The position numbers were made by a program, and so were the translations under genes. The notes beneath the pieces were generated by a model. That model saw only the letters and a list, made by a program, of their open reading frames with translations, was not told the DNA's origin and did not search any database. This document shows, in pieces, positions 35,781-44,231 of a stretch of 64,000 nt of DNA. The stretch's first letter is position 1. Each line of letters begins with the position of its first letter. The DNA comes from Dehalococcoidia bacterium (GTDB lineage: Bacteria; Chloroflexota; Dehalococcoidia; Lucifugimonadales; UBA3495): contig DPHC01000008.1 of the NCBI GenBank assembly GCA_003523055.1, positions 14,588 through 78,587 on the forward strand. The letters run 5' to 3'.

Positions 35781-36809
35781 ATGGAATATAAAGAATATAA
35801 AGGTAAAAAAGTTTTAGTAACTGGCGGAGCTGGGGCAATCGGTTCTAATTTAACCAGGGAACTATTGGCAAATGGGGCACAAGTAATTGTTCTGGACAAT
35901 CTTTCTTCAGGTCAGGTATGGAACCTTCCTTCAACCTCAGGACTACTTTTTATTGAAGGGGATATATTAAATGAAGTGCTGTTAAAGCGTGTGTTTAATG
36001 AAAAACCTGACATAATTTTCCATTTAGCAGCTCTTTTTGCTAATCAAAACTCAGTAGACCATCCAGAATTGGATTTAGATATAAACGGTAAAGGTACTTT
36101 AAAACTGTTAGAATACTCCAGTTTAGTAGGGATTGATAGATTTATATATGCATCATCTGGATGTTCAATTTATGGAAGTGATTCGCCATTACCGTTAACA
36201 GAATCATTCATGTCAATGCACTTAAGTTCCCCATACCAAATCACAAAAATGCTTGGCGAACTATATTGTAACTATTATTTGAATCACCACCAATTAAAGG
36301 TAGTTAAACCTAGGTTTTTCAATTCATATGGCCCTGGAGAGGTTCCAGGACAATACCATAATGTAATACCTAATTTTATTTACTGGGGTTTAAAAGGATT
36401 ACCTCTCCCGATTACAGGATCTGGGGAAGAAACTAGAGACTTTACATATGTAATGGACATAGCATCTGGTTTGTTAGCATCAGGAGTTCATGAAGCAGCA
36501 ATTGGTGAGGAATTTAATTTAGCTTCTGGCAAAGAAACCAAAATCATCGATTTAGCTAATTTGATAAACGAATTGACTGAAAACAATGCAGGAATAACAT
36601 ATGCAAAACGGAGAGGCTGGGACACTAAATCCAGGTTACTCGCCTCGATTGATAAAGCTAGCGATTTAATCGATTACAATCCTCAAACTGACTTTTTGGT
36701 AGGTCTCTCTAATACCGTAGACTGGTTTAAAGAAAATTGGAACACCATAGACAAAGTAGCACAATTTGGACCAGGTGTTTCTTCAGCAGTTCGGGATATT
36801 AATCATTAA
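35781..36809 (+). CDS. NAD-dependent sugar epimerase (GalE-like SDR)
   Basis: 342-residue extended SDR with KKVLVTGGAGAIGSNLTRELLANGAQVIVLDNLSSG (GxxGxxG and an acidic NAD-specific residue), IIFHLAALFANQNSVDHPELDLDINGKGTLKLLEYS, ASSGCSIYG and SSPYQITKMLGE giving the YxxxK pair. GxEETRDFTYVMDIASGLL is the usual C-terminal substrate segment. The ribosome site is aaggacagtaATG. It may be a UDP-glucose/GlcNAc 4-epimerase or a uronate epimerase; the sequence does not decide. It stands before the second wecB, so it may act on the same nucleotide sugar. Confidence 0.86.
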   Translation: MEYKEYKGKKVLVTGGAGAIGSNLTRELLANGAQVIVLDNLSSGQVWNLPSTSGLLFIEGDILNEVLLKRVFNEKPDIIFHLAALFANQNSVDHPELDLDINGKGTLKLLEYSSLVGIDRFIYASSGCSIYGSDSPLPLTESFMSMHLSSPYQITKMLGELYCNYYLNHHQLKVVKPRFFNSYGPGEVPGQYHNVIPNFIYWGLKGLPLPITGSGEETRDFTYVMDIASGLLASGVHEAAIGEEFNLASGKETKIIDLANLINELTENNAGITYAKRRGWDTKSRLLASIDKASDLIDYNPQTDFLVGLSNTVDWFKENWNTIDKVAQFGPGVSSAVRDINH

Positions 36810-36826
36810 ATGAAGGCTGGCCAGTA

Positions 36827-37960
36827 TTGAACATTCTAATAATTATTGGAACAAGACCCGAAGCAATTAAATTAGCTCCTATCGTTACCGAACTACAAAC
36901 ATGTGATAAAGACATTGAGGTCTCTGTTTGTATAACTGCGCAGCACCGGGAGTTATTAGATGACGTTTTAGAAAATTTTAAAATAATACCAGATTTCGAT
37001 TTAAATATAATGTCTACTAATCAAACTTTGGAATCTGTAACATCAAATGTGTTAAATGGGATTACGAAAATTCTCAAAGAACAATCCTATGATTGGGTGA
37101 TTGTCCAAGGAGATACTACTACAGCTTTGTCATCCGCTCTTGCAGCATTTTATCAAAAAGTAAAAGTAGGACACGTTGAGGCTGGGCTACGGACGTATAA
37201 CAAAGCTGAACCTTTCCCTGAAGAAATAAATCGTCAACTTATAAGTAAATTATCTGATCTCCATTTCGCACCAACTGAAGAATCAAAATACAATCTAATA
37301 CTTGAAAATATAGATGCCAATGACATTGTAGTTACAGGAAACACCGTCATTGATGCGTTATCAATCGCTATGAAACAACCACCTACTAATTTTTTACAGA
37401 ATATATTGCCATTAATTGGCTCAGGGAAAAAAATCGTCACCATAACAGCACATCGGAGAGAGAATTTTGGAGAACCTTTAGAAAATATCTGTACTGCCAT
37501 TATAAAACTAGCAAGTATATACAAAGATCAGTATCATTTTGTGTATCCAGTGCACCCCAACCCTAATGTTAAAACAGTAGTATTTGACAAGCTCTCTGGT
37601 ATAGAAAATATCACTCTGACAGAACCATTAAATTATTTCGATTTCATACAATTATTGAAACAATCTATTCTAGTAATAACAGACTCTGGAGGATTACAAG
37701 AAGAAGCTCCATCATTTGGCATCCCTGTGATGATTTTAAGGAATAAAACTGAAAGGAATGAAGGAATTAAATCTGGAGCAGGATTAATAATAGGTACCAA
37801 TACTAGCACTATTATCCAATCAGTGTCTCAATTATTAGATGACCCGACTGAATATAAATCTCAGTCTACTTACAATAATCCCTACGGGGATGGTAAAGCA
37901 ACTTCCAGGATAATTGGAAGTTTACTTGGATCTCATATCGAGGAATTCAAGCATACTTAA
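36827..37960 (+). CDS. wecB: UDP-N-acetylglucosamine 2-epimerase, non-hydrolysing (WecB type), copy 2
   Basis: 377 residues starting at a TTG (36827). The protein begins NILIIIGTRPEAIKLAPIVTEL, which is where WecB proteins normally begin, and no ATG or GTG lies nearby in frame, so TTG is the real start (ribosome site aaggctgg at 36813). Motifs: ITAQHRELLDDVLENF, VQGDTTTALSSALAAFYQKVKVGHVEAGLRTYNKAEPFPEEINRQLISKLSDLHFAPT, ITAHRRENFGEP, YPVHPNPNV, VITDSGGLQEEAPSFGIPVMILRNKTERNEG. This copy is closer to the textbook WecB/MnaA consensus than the one at 27282 (RTYxxxxPFPEE, HRRENFG). It makes UDP-ManNAc from UDP-GlcNAc. Confidence 0.92.
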   Translation: MNILIIIGTRPEAIKLAPIVTELQTCDKDIEVSVCITAQHRELLDDVLENFKIIPDFDLNIMSTNQTLESVTSNVLNGITKILKEQSYDWVIVQGDTTTALSSALAAFYQKVKVGHVEAGLRTYNKAEPFPEEINRQLISKLSDLHFAPTEESKYNLILENIDANDIVVTGNTVIDALSIAMKQPPTNFLQNILPLIGSGKKIVTITAHRRENFGEPLENICTAIIKLASIYKDQYHFVYPVHPNPNVKTVVFDKLSGIENITLTEPLNYFDFIQLLKQSILVITDSGGLQEEAPSFGIPVMILRNKTERNEGIKSGAGLIIGTNTSTIIQSVSQLLDDPTEYKSQSTYNNPYGDGKATSRIIGSLLGSHIEEFKHT

Positions 37961-37961
37961 T

Positions 37962-38582
37962 ATGTTTGCATATAAAAAATATAAAAGAATTTTAGATTTA
38001 AGCATAATTATTGTAGCTCACGTAATGCCTCCTTTCCCTATCATATGGTTGTTCATTTGGGTTGTTGTTCCGGTTGCAATTTGGTTAGAAGATAAAGGGC
38101 CTATATTCTATACTCAAACCCGTATTGGTAAAAATGGGGTTTTATTTAAAATATATAAATTTAGAACCATGATACCTAATGCGGAACTCAATGGTCCTGT
38201 GTGGGCGAGTAAAACAGATCCTAGAATTACCAAAGTAGGTAAAATTTTACGACTCACTGCTCTTGACGAATTACCACAAATATTGAATATAATAAAAAAC
38301 GACATGTCATTGGTAGGTCCCCGAGCTGAAAGGCCTGAATTACATAATCAATTCTGCGAAAAAATACCTGAATTCAAACTCAGGCTATCTGTAAAACCTG
38401 GTCTTACAGGTACTGCTCAAATAAATGGTCCTTATGACTTAGAACCTCAAGAAAAGTTAAATTTTGATCTTAAGTATATACAATCAATCAGTTTCATAAC
38501 CGATATGGCAATAATAATAAAATCAATCATTAACACCCTAACTGCAAAATGGGATAAACCCACTAAACAGAACACTAAGTGA
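37962..38582 (+). CDS. initiating phosphoglycosyltransferase (bacterial sugar transferase, PglC-like short form)
   Basis: 206 residues from the ATG at 37962, one base after the preceding stop. It has one N-terminal hydrophobic hairpin (LDLSIIIVAHVMPPFPIIWLFIWVVVPVAIWL), then GPIFYTQTRIGKNGVLFKIYKFRTMIPNA, with the (D/E)-containing KFRTM motif, LDELPQILNIIKNDMSLVGPRAERPEL and VKPGLTGTAQINGP. This is the conserved catalytic domain of polyprenol-phosphate phosphoglycosyltransferases, in the single-domain monotopic form, without the large N-terminal domain of WbaP/WcaJ. It transfers a sugar-1-phosphate to undecaprenyl phosphate and starts the repeat unit. Its place near the end of the cluster is common. 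Confidence 0.92.
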   Translation: MFAYKKYKRILDLSIIIVAHVMPPFPIIWLFIWVVVPVAIWLEDKGPIFYTQTRIGKNGVLFKIYKFRTMIPNAELNGPVWASKTDPRITKVGKILRLTALDELPQILNIIKNDMSLVGPRAERPELHNQFCEKIPEFKLRLSVKPGLTGTAQINGPYDLEPQEKLNFDLKYIQSISFITDMAIIIKSIINTLTAKWDKPTKQNTK

Positions 38583-38589
38583 GAATTTA

Positions 38590-39642
38590 TTGAATATTCT
38601 AGATGACTTAAACCAAATAAACCTATTTGATCCTACAAAAATGAGTGAACGCATTTCCAATCTTCCAACACTATTGAAAAAGGCATCCTCTCAAAATATT
38701 CAGCCTAGTAAAAATGATATCAGAAATATCAGAGACGTCATATTTGCTGGAATGGGAGGCTCAGCTATAGCAGCTAATATAGTGTTAGACTACATAGGTA
38801 TTTCTAGAAGCATACCCATGACAGTAAATAGACAAGAGGAATTACCTTATAAACCATCAAACAATACTTTATTAATAATTAATAGTTTCTCCGGAAACAC
38901 TGAAGAAACTATTAATATCTTCAAACTCGCACTTAAAACTTCCTGTAAAATAATTGTTGTGACGAGCGGCGGTAAACTGCTTCAATTGGCATCTGAAAAC
39001 AATATAGAAACTATCACTATGACTGTGACTGGTGAACCTCGAAGCGTAGTCCCTTATCACTTAGTCGTTTTAATCAATTTGCTGTCGGCTTATCATCTGT
39101 TAGAAATACAAAATAGTGACATAAATGCAATTATCAAATTATCTACAACTCTAATTAAAACATACGGAATTGATAATCCGACATCCGATAACCTAGCTAA
39201 GCAATTAGCTAACAACCTTAAGAACAAATTAATATGTGTATACGGGGGAGGAATATTTACTAGTATGAGCCTCCGTTGGAAAACTCAAATTAACGAAAAT
39301 GCTAAAACCACTTGTATTAGCGATACCATACCAGAATTATTACACAATACAATTGAATCATTTCAGAAATTCGAACAGTTTAATGACTCAATGTTCTTCC
39401 TAGTTTTACAACCTTCAAACACCACAGTGTGGCTACAAGAAAAATACAAAACATTAAAAACGTTATTCGAGACTTATAATTTAACACACGAGTACCTGCA
39501 AATTGATGAAACAGATATTTTAAGGCAGATCATTTCCATGATGATTTTATGTGATTACACCAGTTACTACTTAGCAATATTAAAGTCTGTGGATCCATCT
39601 ACCAATGATGTAATTGACTCTGCAAAGAAAATGATGAGTTAA
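38590..39642 (+). CDS. bifunctional phosphoglucose/phosphomannose isomerase
   Basis: 350 residues from a TTG at 38590; family proteins begin just like this (NILDDLNQINLFDPTKMSERISNLPTLLKKA). Two SIS domains: FAGMGGSAIAANIVLDYIG, IINSFSGNTEETINIFKLAL, SVVPYHLVVLINLL, then WKTQINENAKTTC with the catalytic Glu, and IPELLHNTIESF with the catalytic His. It interconverts fructose-6-P with glucose-6-P and mannose-6-P. This family is known from archaea, Actinobacteria and Chloroflexi among others, and its use here in place of ManA or Pgi is a weak taxonomic hint. It is the last gene of the long operon and links central metabolism to nucleotide sugars. Confidence 0.9.
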   Translation: MNILDDLNQINLFDPTKMSERISNLPTLLKKASSQNIQPSKNDIRNIRDVIFAGMGGSAIAANIVLDYIGISRSIPMTVNRQEELPYKPSNNTLLIINSFSGNTEETINIFKLALKTSCKIIVVTSGGKLLQLASENNIETITMTVTGEPRSVVPYHLVVLINLLSAYHLLEIQNSDINAIIKLSTTLIKTYGIDNPTSDNLAKQLANNLKNKLICVYGGGIFTSMSLRWKTQINENAKTTCISDTIPELLHNTIESFQKFEQFNDSMFFLVLQPSNTTVWLQEKYKTLKTLFETYNLTHEYLQIDETDILRQIISMMILCDYTSYYLAILKSVDPSTNDVIDSAKKMMS

Positions 39643-39699
39643 ATTACACTCTATGTTAATATTTGCCCTATATAACAAATATAAATTTAGAGGTATTTT

Positions 39700-40395
39700 A
39701 TGGAACCATTAATTAGAAACATAAATGATAATACTGATTCTCCTGGTAGGTTAGTAACTTTAGATCAAAATCCACCAACATGTACTCTGTCATATTCTAA
39801 ATATGATGACGGCGAAACTAGCCCTCATCATATCCATGAATGGGAACATGAAGTATATATAATTTCAGGCAAAGGAACATTGTTTTGTGACGGGATTGAA
39901 TATCCAGTACAAGCAGGAGATGGTTTATTCATACCACCAAATGTTGATCACTATACTTTAAATAACGGTAAAGATGGATTCCTAAGTAGAATAGAAGTAA
40001 ATCCATTAATAGCCGCCCAATCTGGCGGATCAACTAAACAAGGTGGAGGAACTGGCGCTGCCCCTACAATACGACACCACAGCGCATTACAAGCAGGGAA
40101 TGTGCTTATTGGCAGCCCTGAAGGAGCTCTAAACTATGTAATGCTTTATAACGGTGCAATGAAGCCTGGTTCAGTGAGCCACGAAGAAACTGGAGGACAT
40201 GTACACCCTTGGGAACATGTAGTATACATCTTGGAAGGCGAAGGAATCATAAATTGCGAAGGTACCGATTACAAAGTGGTGGCTGGTGACGGAATATTAG
40301 TACCGCAAAACAGCCATCACCAATGGAGAAACGAATCTTCCACTCCTCTTTTGAGAGTAACTTTTAACCCCATTGAATCAGAGAATAAAGATTAA
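39700..40395 (+). CDS. bicupin protein
   Basis: 231-residue protein made of two cupin domains in tandem. The first has HHIHEWEHEVYIISGKGTLFCDGIEYPVQAGDGLFIPPNVDHYTL. The second has GGHVHPWEHVVYILEGEGIINCEGTDYKVVAGDGILVPQNSHHQW. Each carries the G(X)5HXH(X)3-4E(X)6G-like motif 1 (H-x-W-E-H) and a motif 2 with a His, so both can bind metal. A glycine-rich linker (SGGSTKQGGGTGAAP) connects them. It may be a quercetinase-, oxalate- or sugar-isomerase-like enzyme, or a binding protein; the reaction is not identifiable. It has its own ribosome site (agaggtattttATG) after a 57-base gap and may be a separate transcript from the glycan operon. Its stop overlaps the convergent acyl-CoA dehydrogenase by four bases. 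Confidence 0.85.
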   Translation: MEPLIRNINDNTDSPGRLVTLDQNPPTCTLSYSKYDDGETSPHHIHEWEHEVYIISGKGTLFCDGIEYPVQAGDGLFIPPNVDHYTLNNGKDGFLSRIEVNPLIAAQSGGSTKQGGGTGAAPTIRHHSALQAGNVLIGSPEGALNYVMLYNGAMKPGSVSHEETGGHVHPWEHVVYILEGEGIINCEGTDYKVVAGDGILVPQNSHHQWRNESSTPLLRVTFNPIESENKD

Positions 40396-41576
40396 GAAAT
40401 TCGGTACTCTGGACGTTTCAACAATTGTCTAGCAATAACAATCTTAAGTATTTCATTTGTCCCTTCACCGATGATCATTAAAGGGGCATCTCTGTAATAT
40501 CTCTCAACAGGAAGATCTTTAATAAAGCCGTATCCGCCATGGATTCTCATTGCATCCATGGCGACTTCCTGGCAAATCTCACTCGCATACAGCTTCGCCA
40601 TTCCAGATTCGGCGTCCGAACGCTCTCCCAAATCTTTTTTTTCCGCTGCATCATAAGTAAGCAATCTAGCTGCTTGAATTTTAGTTGCCATTTCAGCTAA
40701 TTTAGTCTGTATTATTTGAGTGTCAGATAATGGGGCGTCAAAACTATACCTTTGCTGAGAATATTTAATAGCTGCTTCAAAAGCAGCTTGTGCTACTCCT
40801 ACTGCTCGAGCAGCAACATTGATTCTACCTGTCTCCAAACCACTCATAACTTGATAGAATCCTTTGTTTTCTTCTCCTCCAATAATATTATCGGCAGGGA
40901 TTTTTAAATTATCAAAAAATATCTCACAGGTGTCCAATCCTCTATACCCTAATTTATCTAAATCTCGTCCAATACGGAATCCTTCGCCTTTTTCCATTAC
41001 AAATGCCGTTAACCCTCTATGTTTAGAGTTGGGGTCAGGGTCTGTTCTAGCTAATAAACAAAACATATCTCCGTGTCTGGCATTGGTAATAAACATTTTT
41101 GAACCATTTACTATATATTCCTCGCCATCTTTTTCAGCTCTAGTTTTCAAGCTGGCGACATCTGTACCTCCACCAGGTTCAGTCAAGGCTAATCCACCCC
41201 TTTTAATCCCTGAAGCAAGGTCAGGAAGAAATTTGTTCTTTTGTTCCTCAGTTCCATAATGGCTTAGTACGTACGTTAATATATGATGTGTTCCAATAAC
41301 ACCACTGATACTCATCAATCCCTTACTTAATTCTTCGAATATCATGGCAAAGGTAGTATAATCCAATCCCATACCTCCATATTCCTCAGGAACAGTAATC
41401 CCAAAGAGACCTAAACCTTTCATAGTTTCAATAAGTTCTAATGGGACTTCGTCATTTTTATCAATCTCAGATGCTATTGGAGCCACGTCTCTTTTCACGA
41501 AATCTTTGACCATGTTTACTATCTGATTCTTAGTTTCATTAGAGGTTCTGCTCATATATTTCTCCAAATTTTTCAA
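40392..41576 (-). CDS. acyl-CoA dehydrogenase
   Basis: 394-residue flavoprotein with the full family fold. The N-terminal helical region has GLFGITVPEEYGGMGLDYTTFAMIFEELSKG, the central beta domain FAD-contact segment is GGLALTEPGGGTDVASLKTRAEKDGEEYIVNGSKMFITNARHGDMFCLLART, and the C-terminal domain has MRIHGGYGFIKDLPVERYYRDAPLMIIGEGTNEILKIVIARQLL. The Glu of GEGTNEI lies where most members have the catalytic base. It oxidises an acyl-CoA to the enoyl-CoA and passes electrons to ETF. Substrate chain type cannot be told. Divergent from ligA with an 89-base shared upstream region. Confidence 0.93.
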   Translation of the reverse strand: MKNLEKYMSRTSNETKNQIVNMVKDFVKRDVAPIASEIDKNDEVPLELIETMKGLGLFGITVPEEYGGMGLDYTTFAMIFEELSKGLMSISGVIGTHHILTYVLSHYGTEEQKNKFLPDLASGIKRGGLALTEPGGGTDVASLKTRAEKDGEEYIVNGSKMFITNARHGDMFCLLARTDPDPNSKHRGLTAFVMEKGEGFRIGRDLDKLGYRGLDTCEIFFDNLKIPADNIIGGEENKGFYQVMSGLETGRINVAARAVGVAQAAFEAAIKYSQQRYSFDAPLSDTQIIQTKLAEMATKIQAARLLTYDAAEKKDLGERSDAESGMAKLYASEICQEVAMDAMRIHGGYGFIKDLPVERYYRDAPLMIIGEGTNEILKIVIARQLLKRPEYRIS

Positions 41577-41626
41577 ATACTGTAATTTGGGTTCTTAAAC
41601 CATTTTAATAAGCATATCAAACGATT

Positions 41627-41632
41627 TATACT
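41627..41632 (+). promoter_or_regulatory. ligA: candidate -10 element for ligA
   Basis: TATACT lies 34 bases before the GTG start in the 89-base gap between the divergent acyl-CoA dehydrogenase gene and ligA. The -35 region 17 bases upstream (TTTAAT) is a poor match. Low confidence without transcript data. Confidence 0.3.
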
Positions 41633-41665
41633 GTGTACATAAATTAATGAGCGTCAATAAGAAAA

Positions 41666-43654
41666 GTGGAACAACTCCTAAAACTTAATAATTTAAAATC
41701 CTTAGTACGAAACCACGACCATAATTATTATGTGCTAGACAAGTCAATTATTTCAGATTCTGAATACGATACATTGTTGTTAGAAATCCGTGCTATAGAA
41801 GCAGAATTTCCTGAATTAATAACACCTGATTCTCCAACTCAAAGAGTAGGTGGTAAAGCACAAAGCCAATTTGAACCCATTACACATAGCATACCGATGT
41901 TAAGTTTGGCCAATACCTTTGATAGAACAGGTTTAAATGAATGGTTTAACAGGGTATCTGCAATAATAAACTCTGAAAATATCACATTTACAACCGAACT
42001 GAAAATTGATGGATTAGCCATAAGTTTAATATATGAAAATGGCATTTTCACTAGAGGGTCTACTAGAGGCAATGGATTGGTAGGAGAAGATGTCACCTCT
42101 AATTTAAAAACTATAAAATCTATTCCTCTTTCCTTAAATAACGACATTTCAGGGGTTTTGGAAATTCGCGGTGAGATTTATATGCCCTTAAAAGTATTCA
42201 ACAAAATAAACGAATTCAGGGCAGAAAATGATCAGTCTTTAATGGCCAATCCAAGAAACGCGGCATCTGGTTCAATAAGACAGCTGGATCCCAATGTGAC
42301 TTCTGAAAGAGAGTTAGAAATATGGATTTATTCATTATCGAATTATGAATACCAATCTTTTAATTCTCATTTCGAAAGTTTAAATTGGCTCCAAGGAAAA
42401 GGGTTTCGAATCAATCCTCACACCAAACCATGTGGTTCTCTTGACGAAGTACAGCAATATTATGAATATTGGACAAAACATCGTTACGATTTGGGGTATG
42501 ACATAGACGGTATAGTTATTAAAGTTGATTCTCTGGCATCGCAAAATGAATTAGGGTTTGCAGGAAGAGAACCAAGGTGGGCAATAGCTTATAAATTTCC
42601 ATCTGAAAAAGCAAACACTAAATTAATAGACATAGGAATCAACATAGGAAGAACCGGAAGCGTGAACCCTTATGCGATTTTGACACCCATAAACATCGGA
42701 GGAGTAATTGTAACGAACGCATCATTACACAATGAAGAAGATATTTTAAGAAAAGATATCCGAATAGGTGACACGGTTATAGTCGAAAGAGCCGGGGATG
42801 TTATACCACACATTTTAGGTCCAGTATTAGAAGCAAGAACAGGGAATGAAATGATTTTCAGTGTCCCAAACAATTGCCCTGAATGTGGGTCCATTATCTC
42901 AAAATTAGAGTCTATACACAGATGCACAAATTCAAATTGTCCGGCGATATTCCTTGAATCTGTCAAACATTTTGTCAGCAAAAATGCGATGGATATAGAT
43001 GGTTTAGGTGAGCAATGGTGTTCTATTTTTATTAATAACAACATGATACATAGCTTGAGTGATATATATAAATTAACCGTTGAGGTCCTTAACCCATTGG
43101 ACAGAATGGGAGATATTTTAGCTGAGAAAATTATTTCTAATATCAACGCAAGTAAAAACCGGCCATTAGACAGACTTATATTCAGTTTAGGCATATTACA
43201 CGTTGGTTCTGAAATAGCCATTATTTTGGTTGATTCATTCAAATCTCTGAGCAATATATCTCAAGCTTCTTATGAAGAGCTCGTAGGTATTGAAGGTATT
43301 GGCCCTAAAATAGCCGAATCTATAACTGAATACTTTAAACTGGAAACTAATTTAAAATTAATCGAAGAACTTTCTCAGGCAGGGCTCAGTTTAGAAGCAA
43401 TAATCACAGGCCTAACATCTGATAAATTAACAGGGTTAACTTTTGTTATAACAGGAACACTGCCTAACATGACTCGAGGTCAGATGGGAGATATGATTAA
43501 AACCAATGGGGGTAAAGTTGCTAATACAGTAACAAAAAATACCTCTTACCTGATCATAGGAGATTCACCAGGGTCTAAGCACAACCAAGCGCAAAAACTC
43601 GGCACAGAGATTATAGAAGAACATAAGTTTTTAGAAATTTTATCTAACATGTGA
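41666..43654 (+). CDS. ligA: NAD-dependent DNA ligase
   Basis: 662 residues starting at a GTG (41666); an ATG at 41647 is in another frame. Domain Ia has HNYYVLDKSIISDSEYDTLLLEI. The adenylation motif ELKIDGLAISLIYENG has catalytic Lys113. SRGSTRGNGLVGEDVTxN and IxGVLEIRGEIYMP follow, then the OB fold, a four-Cys zinc finger (CPECGSIISKLESIHRCTNSNCP, about residues 404-426), helix-hairpin-helix repeats (YEELVGIEGIGPKIAESI) and a C-terminal BRCT domain (KLTGLTFVITGTLPNMTRGQMGDMIKTNGGKV). It seals nicks in replication and repair. Length and all domains are complete. Confidence 0.96.
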   Translation: MEQLLKLNNLKSLVRNHDHNYYVLDKSIISDSEYDTLLLEIRAIEAEFPELITPDSPTQRVGGKAQSQFEPITHSIPMLSLANTFDRTGLNEWFNRVSAIINSENITFTTELKIDGLAISLIYENGIFTRGSTRGNGLVGEDVTSNLKTIKSIPLSLNNDISGVLEIRGEIYMPLKVFNKINEFRAENDQSLMANPRNAASGSIRQLDPNVTSERELEIWIYSLSNYEYQSFNSHFESLNWLQGKGFRINPHTKPCGSLDEVQQYYEYWTKHRYDLGYDIDGIVIKVDSLASQNELGFAGREPRWAIAYKFPSEKANTKLIDIGINIGRTGSVNPYAILTPINIGGVIVTNASLHNEEDILRKDIRIGDTVIVERAGDVIPHILGPVLEARTGNEMIFSVPNNCPECGSIISKLESIHRCTNSNCPAIFLESVKHFVSKNAMDIDGLGEQWCSIFINNNMIHSLSDIYKLTVEVLNPLDRMGDILAEKIISNINASKNRPLDRLIFSLGILHVGSEIAIILVDSFKSLSNISQASYEELVGIEGIGPKIAESITEYFKLETNLKLIEELSQAGLSLEAIITGLTSDKLTGLTFVITGTLPNMTRGQMGDMIKTNGGKVANTVTKNTSYLIIGDSPGSKHNQAQKLGTEIIEEHKFLEILSNM

Positions 43655-43667
43655 GACATAATAACTA

Positions 43668-44228
43668 ATGAAAATCATTGTAGGATTAGGTAACCCAGGT
43701 CCTAAATATACAGAAACTAGGCATAATATTGGATTTAAAATATTAGATCAACTTAGCCAAGATTTGTCCTTACCAAAACAAGAACGTAAAGCTAAGTGTA
43801 TTTTAAATATAGGAACTTACAACGATATAGACGTAGTCCTAGTAAAACCAAGAACATTTATAAACAATAGTGGAATCGCTATTAAATATATAATGGATCG
43901 GTTCAAAGTAACGAAAGAAGATATATTAATCATATATGACGACGTTGCGCTCCCGGTCGGTAAAATCAGAATTAGAGAGAATGGTTCAAGTGGGGGGCAC
44001 AACGGCATTAAATCAATTATAGATGCTCTTCAAACTTCAATATTCCAAAGATTAAGAATAGGAGTAGGGTCTCCAAATAACGACTCAATAGACATGATAA
44101 ATTGGGTTCTTGGCAAATTTAATAACGAAGACAAAAAAATAATAAATAACTGCGTAGCCGACTGTAGTGAAATAGTAAAATTTTGGATGACCAACGATAT
44201 AAATACAACGATGAATACATACAATTAA
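43668..44228 (+). CDS. pth: peptidyl-tRNA hydrolase
   Basis: 186-residue protein: IIVGLGNPGPKYTETRHNIGFKILD holds the N-terminal signature with catalytic His19 and Asn9; VLVKPRTFINNSGIAIKYIMDRF and ILIIYDDVALPVGKIRIRENGSSGGHNGIKSI carry the conserved Asp-Asp pair (91-92) and the SGGHNGL-type loop. It recycles peptidyl-tRNA released from stalled ribosomes. It follows ligA by 13 bases and is likely cotranscribed with it and with the metalloprotease gene 3 bases downstream. Normal length. Confidence 0.96.
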   Translation: MKIIVGLGNPGPKYTETRHNIGFKILDQLSQDLSLPKQERKAKCILNIGTYNDIDVVLVKPRTFINNSGIAIKYIMDRFKVTKEDILIIYDDVALPVGKIRIRENGSSGGHNGIKSIIDALQTSIFQRLRIGVGSPNNDSIDMINWVLGKFNNEDKKIINNCVADCSEIVKFWMTNDINTTMNTYN

Positions 44229-44231
44229 ACA

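Noticed and set aside
39659..39682. Inverted repeat ATATTTG/CAAATAT before the bicupin gene as terminator of the glycan operon
   Set aside because: AT-rich seven-base stem with no U-run; too weak to call, although the operon end should lie here.
42670..43254. 194-residue minus-strand reading frame inside ligA
   Set aside because: Shadow of a complete, conserved ligase gene.
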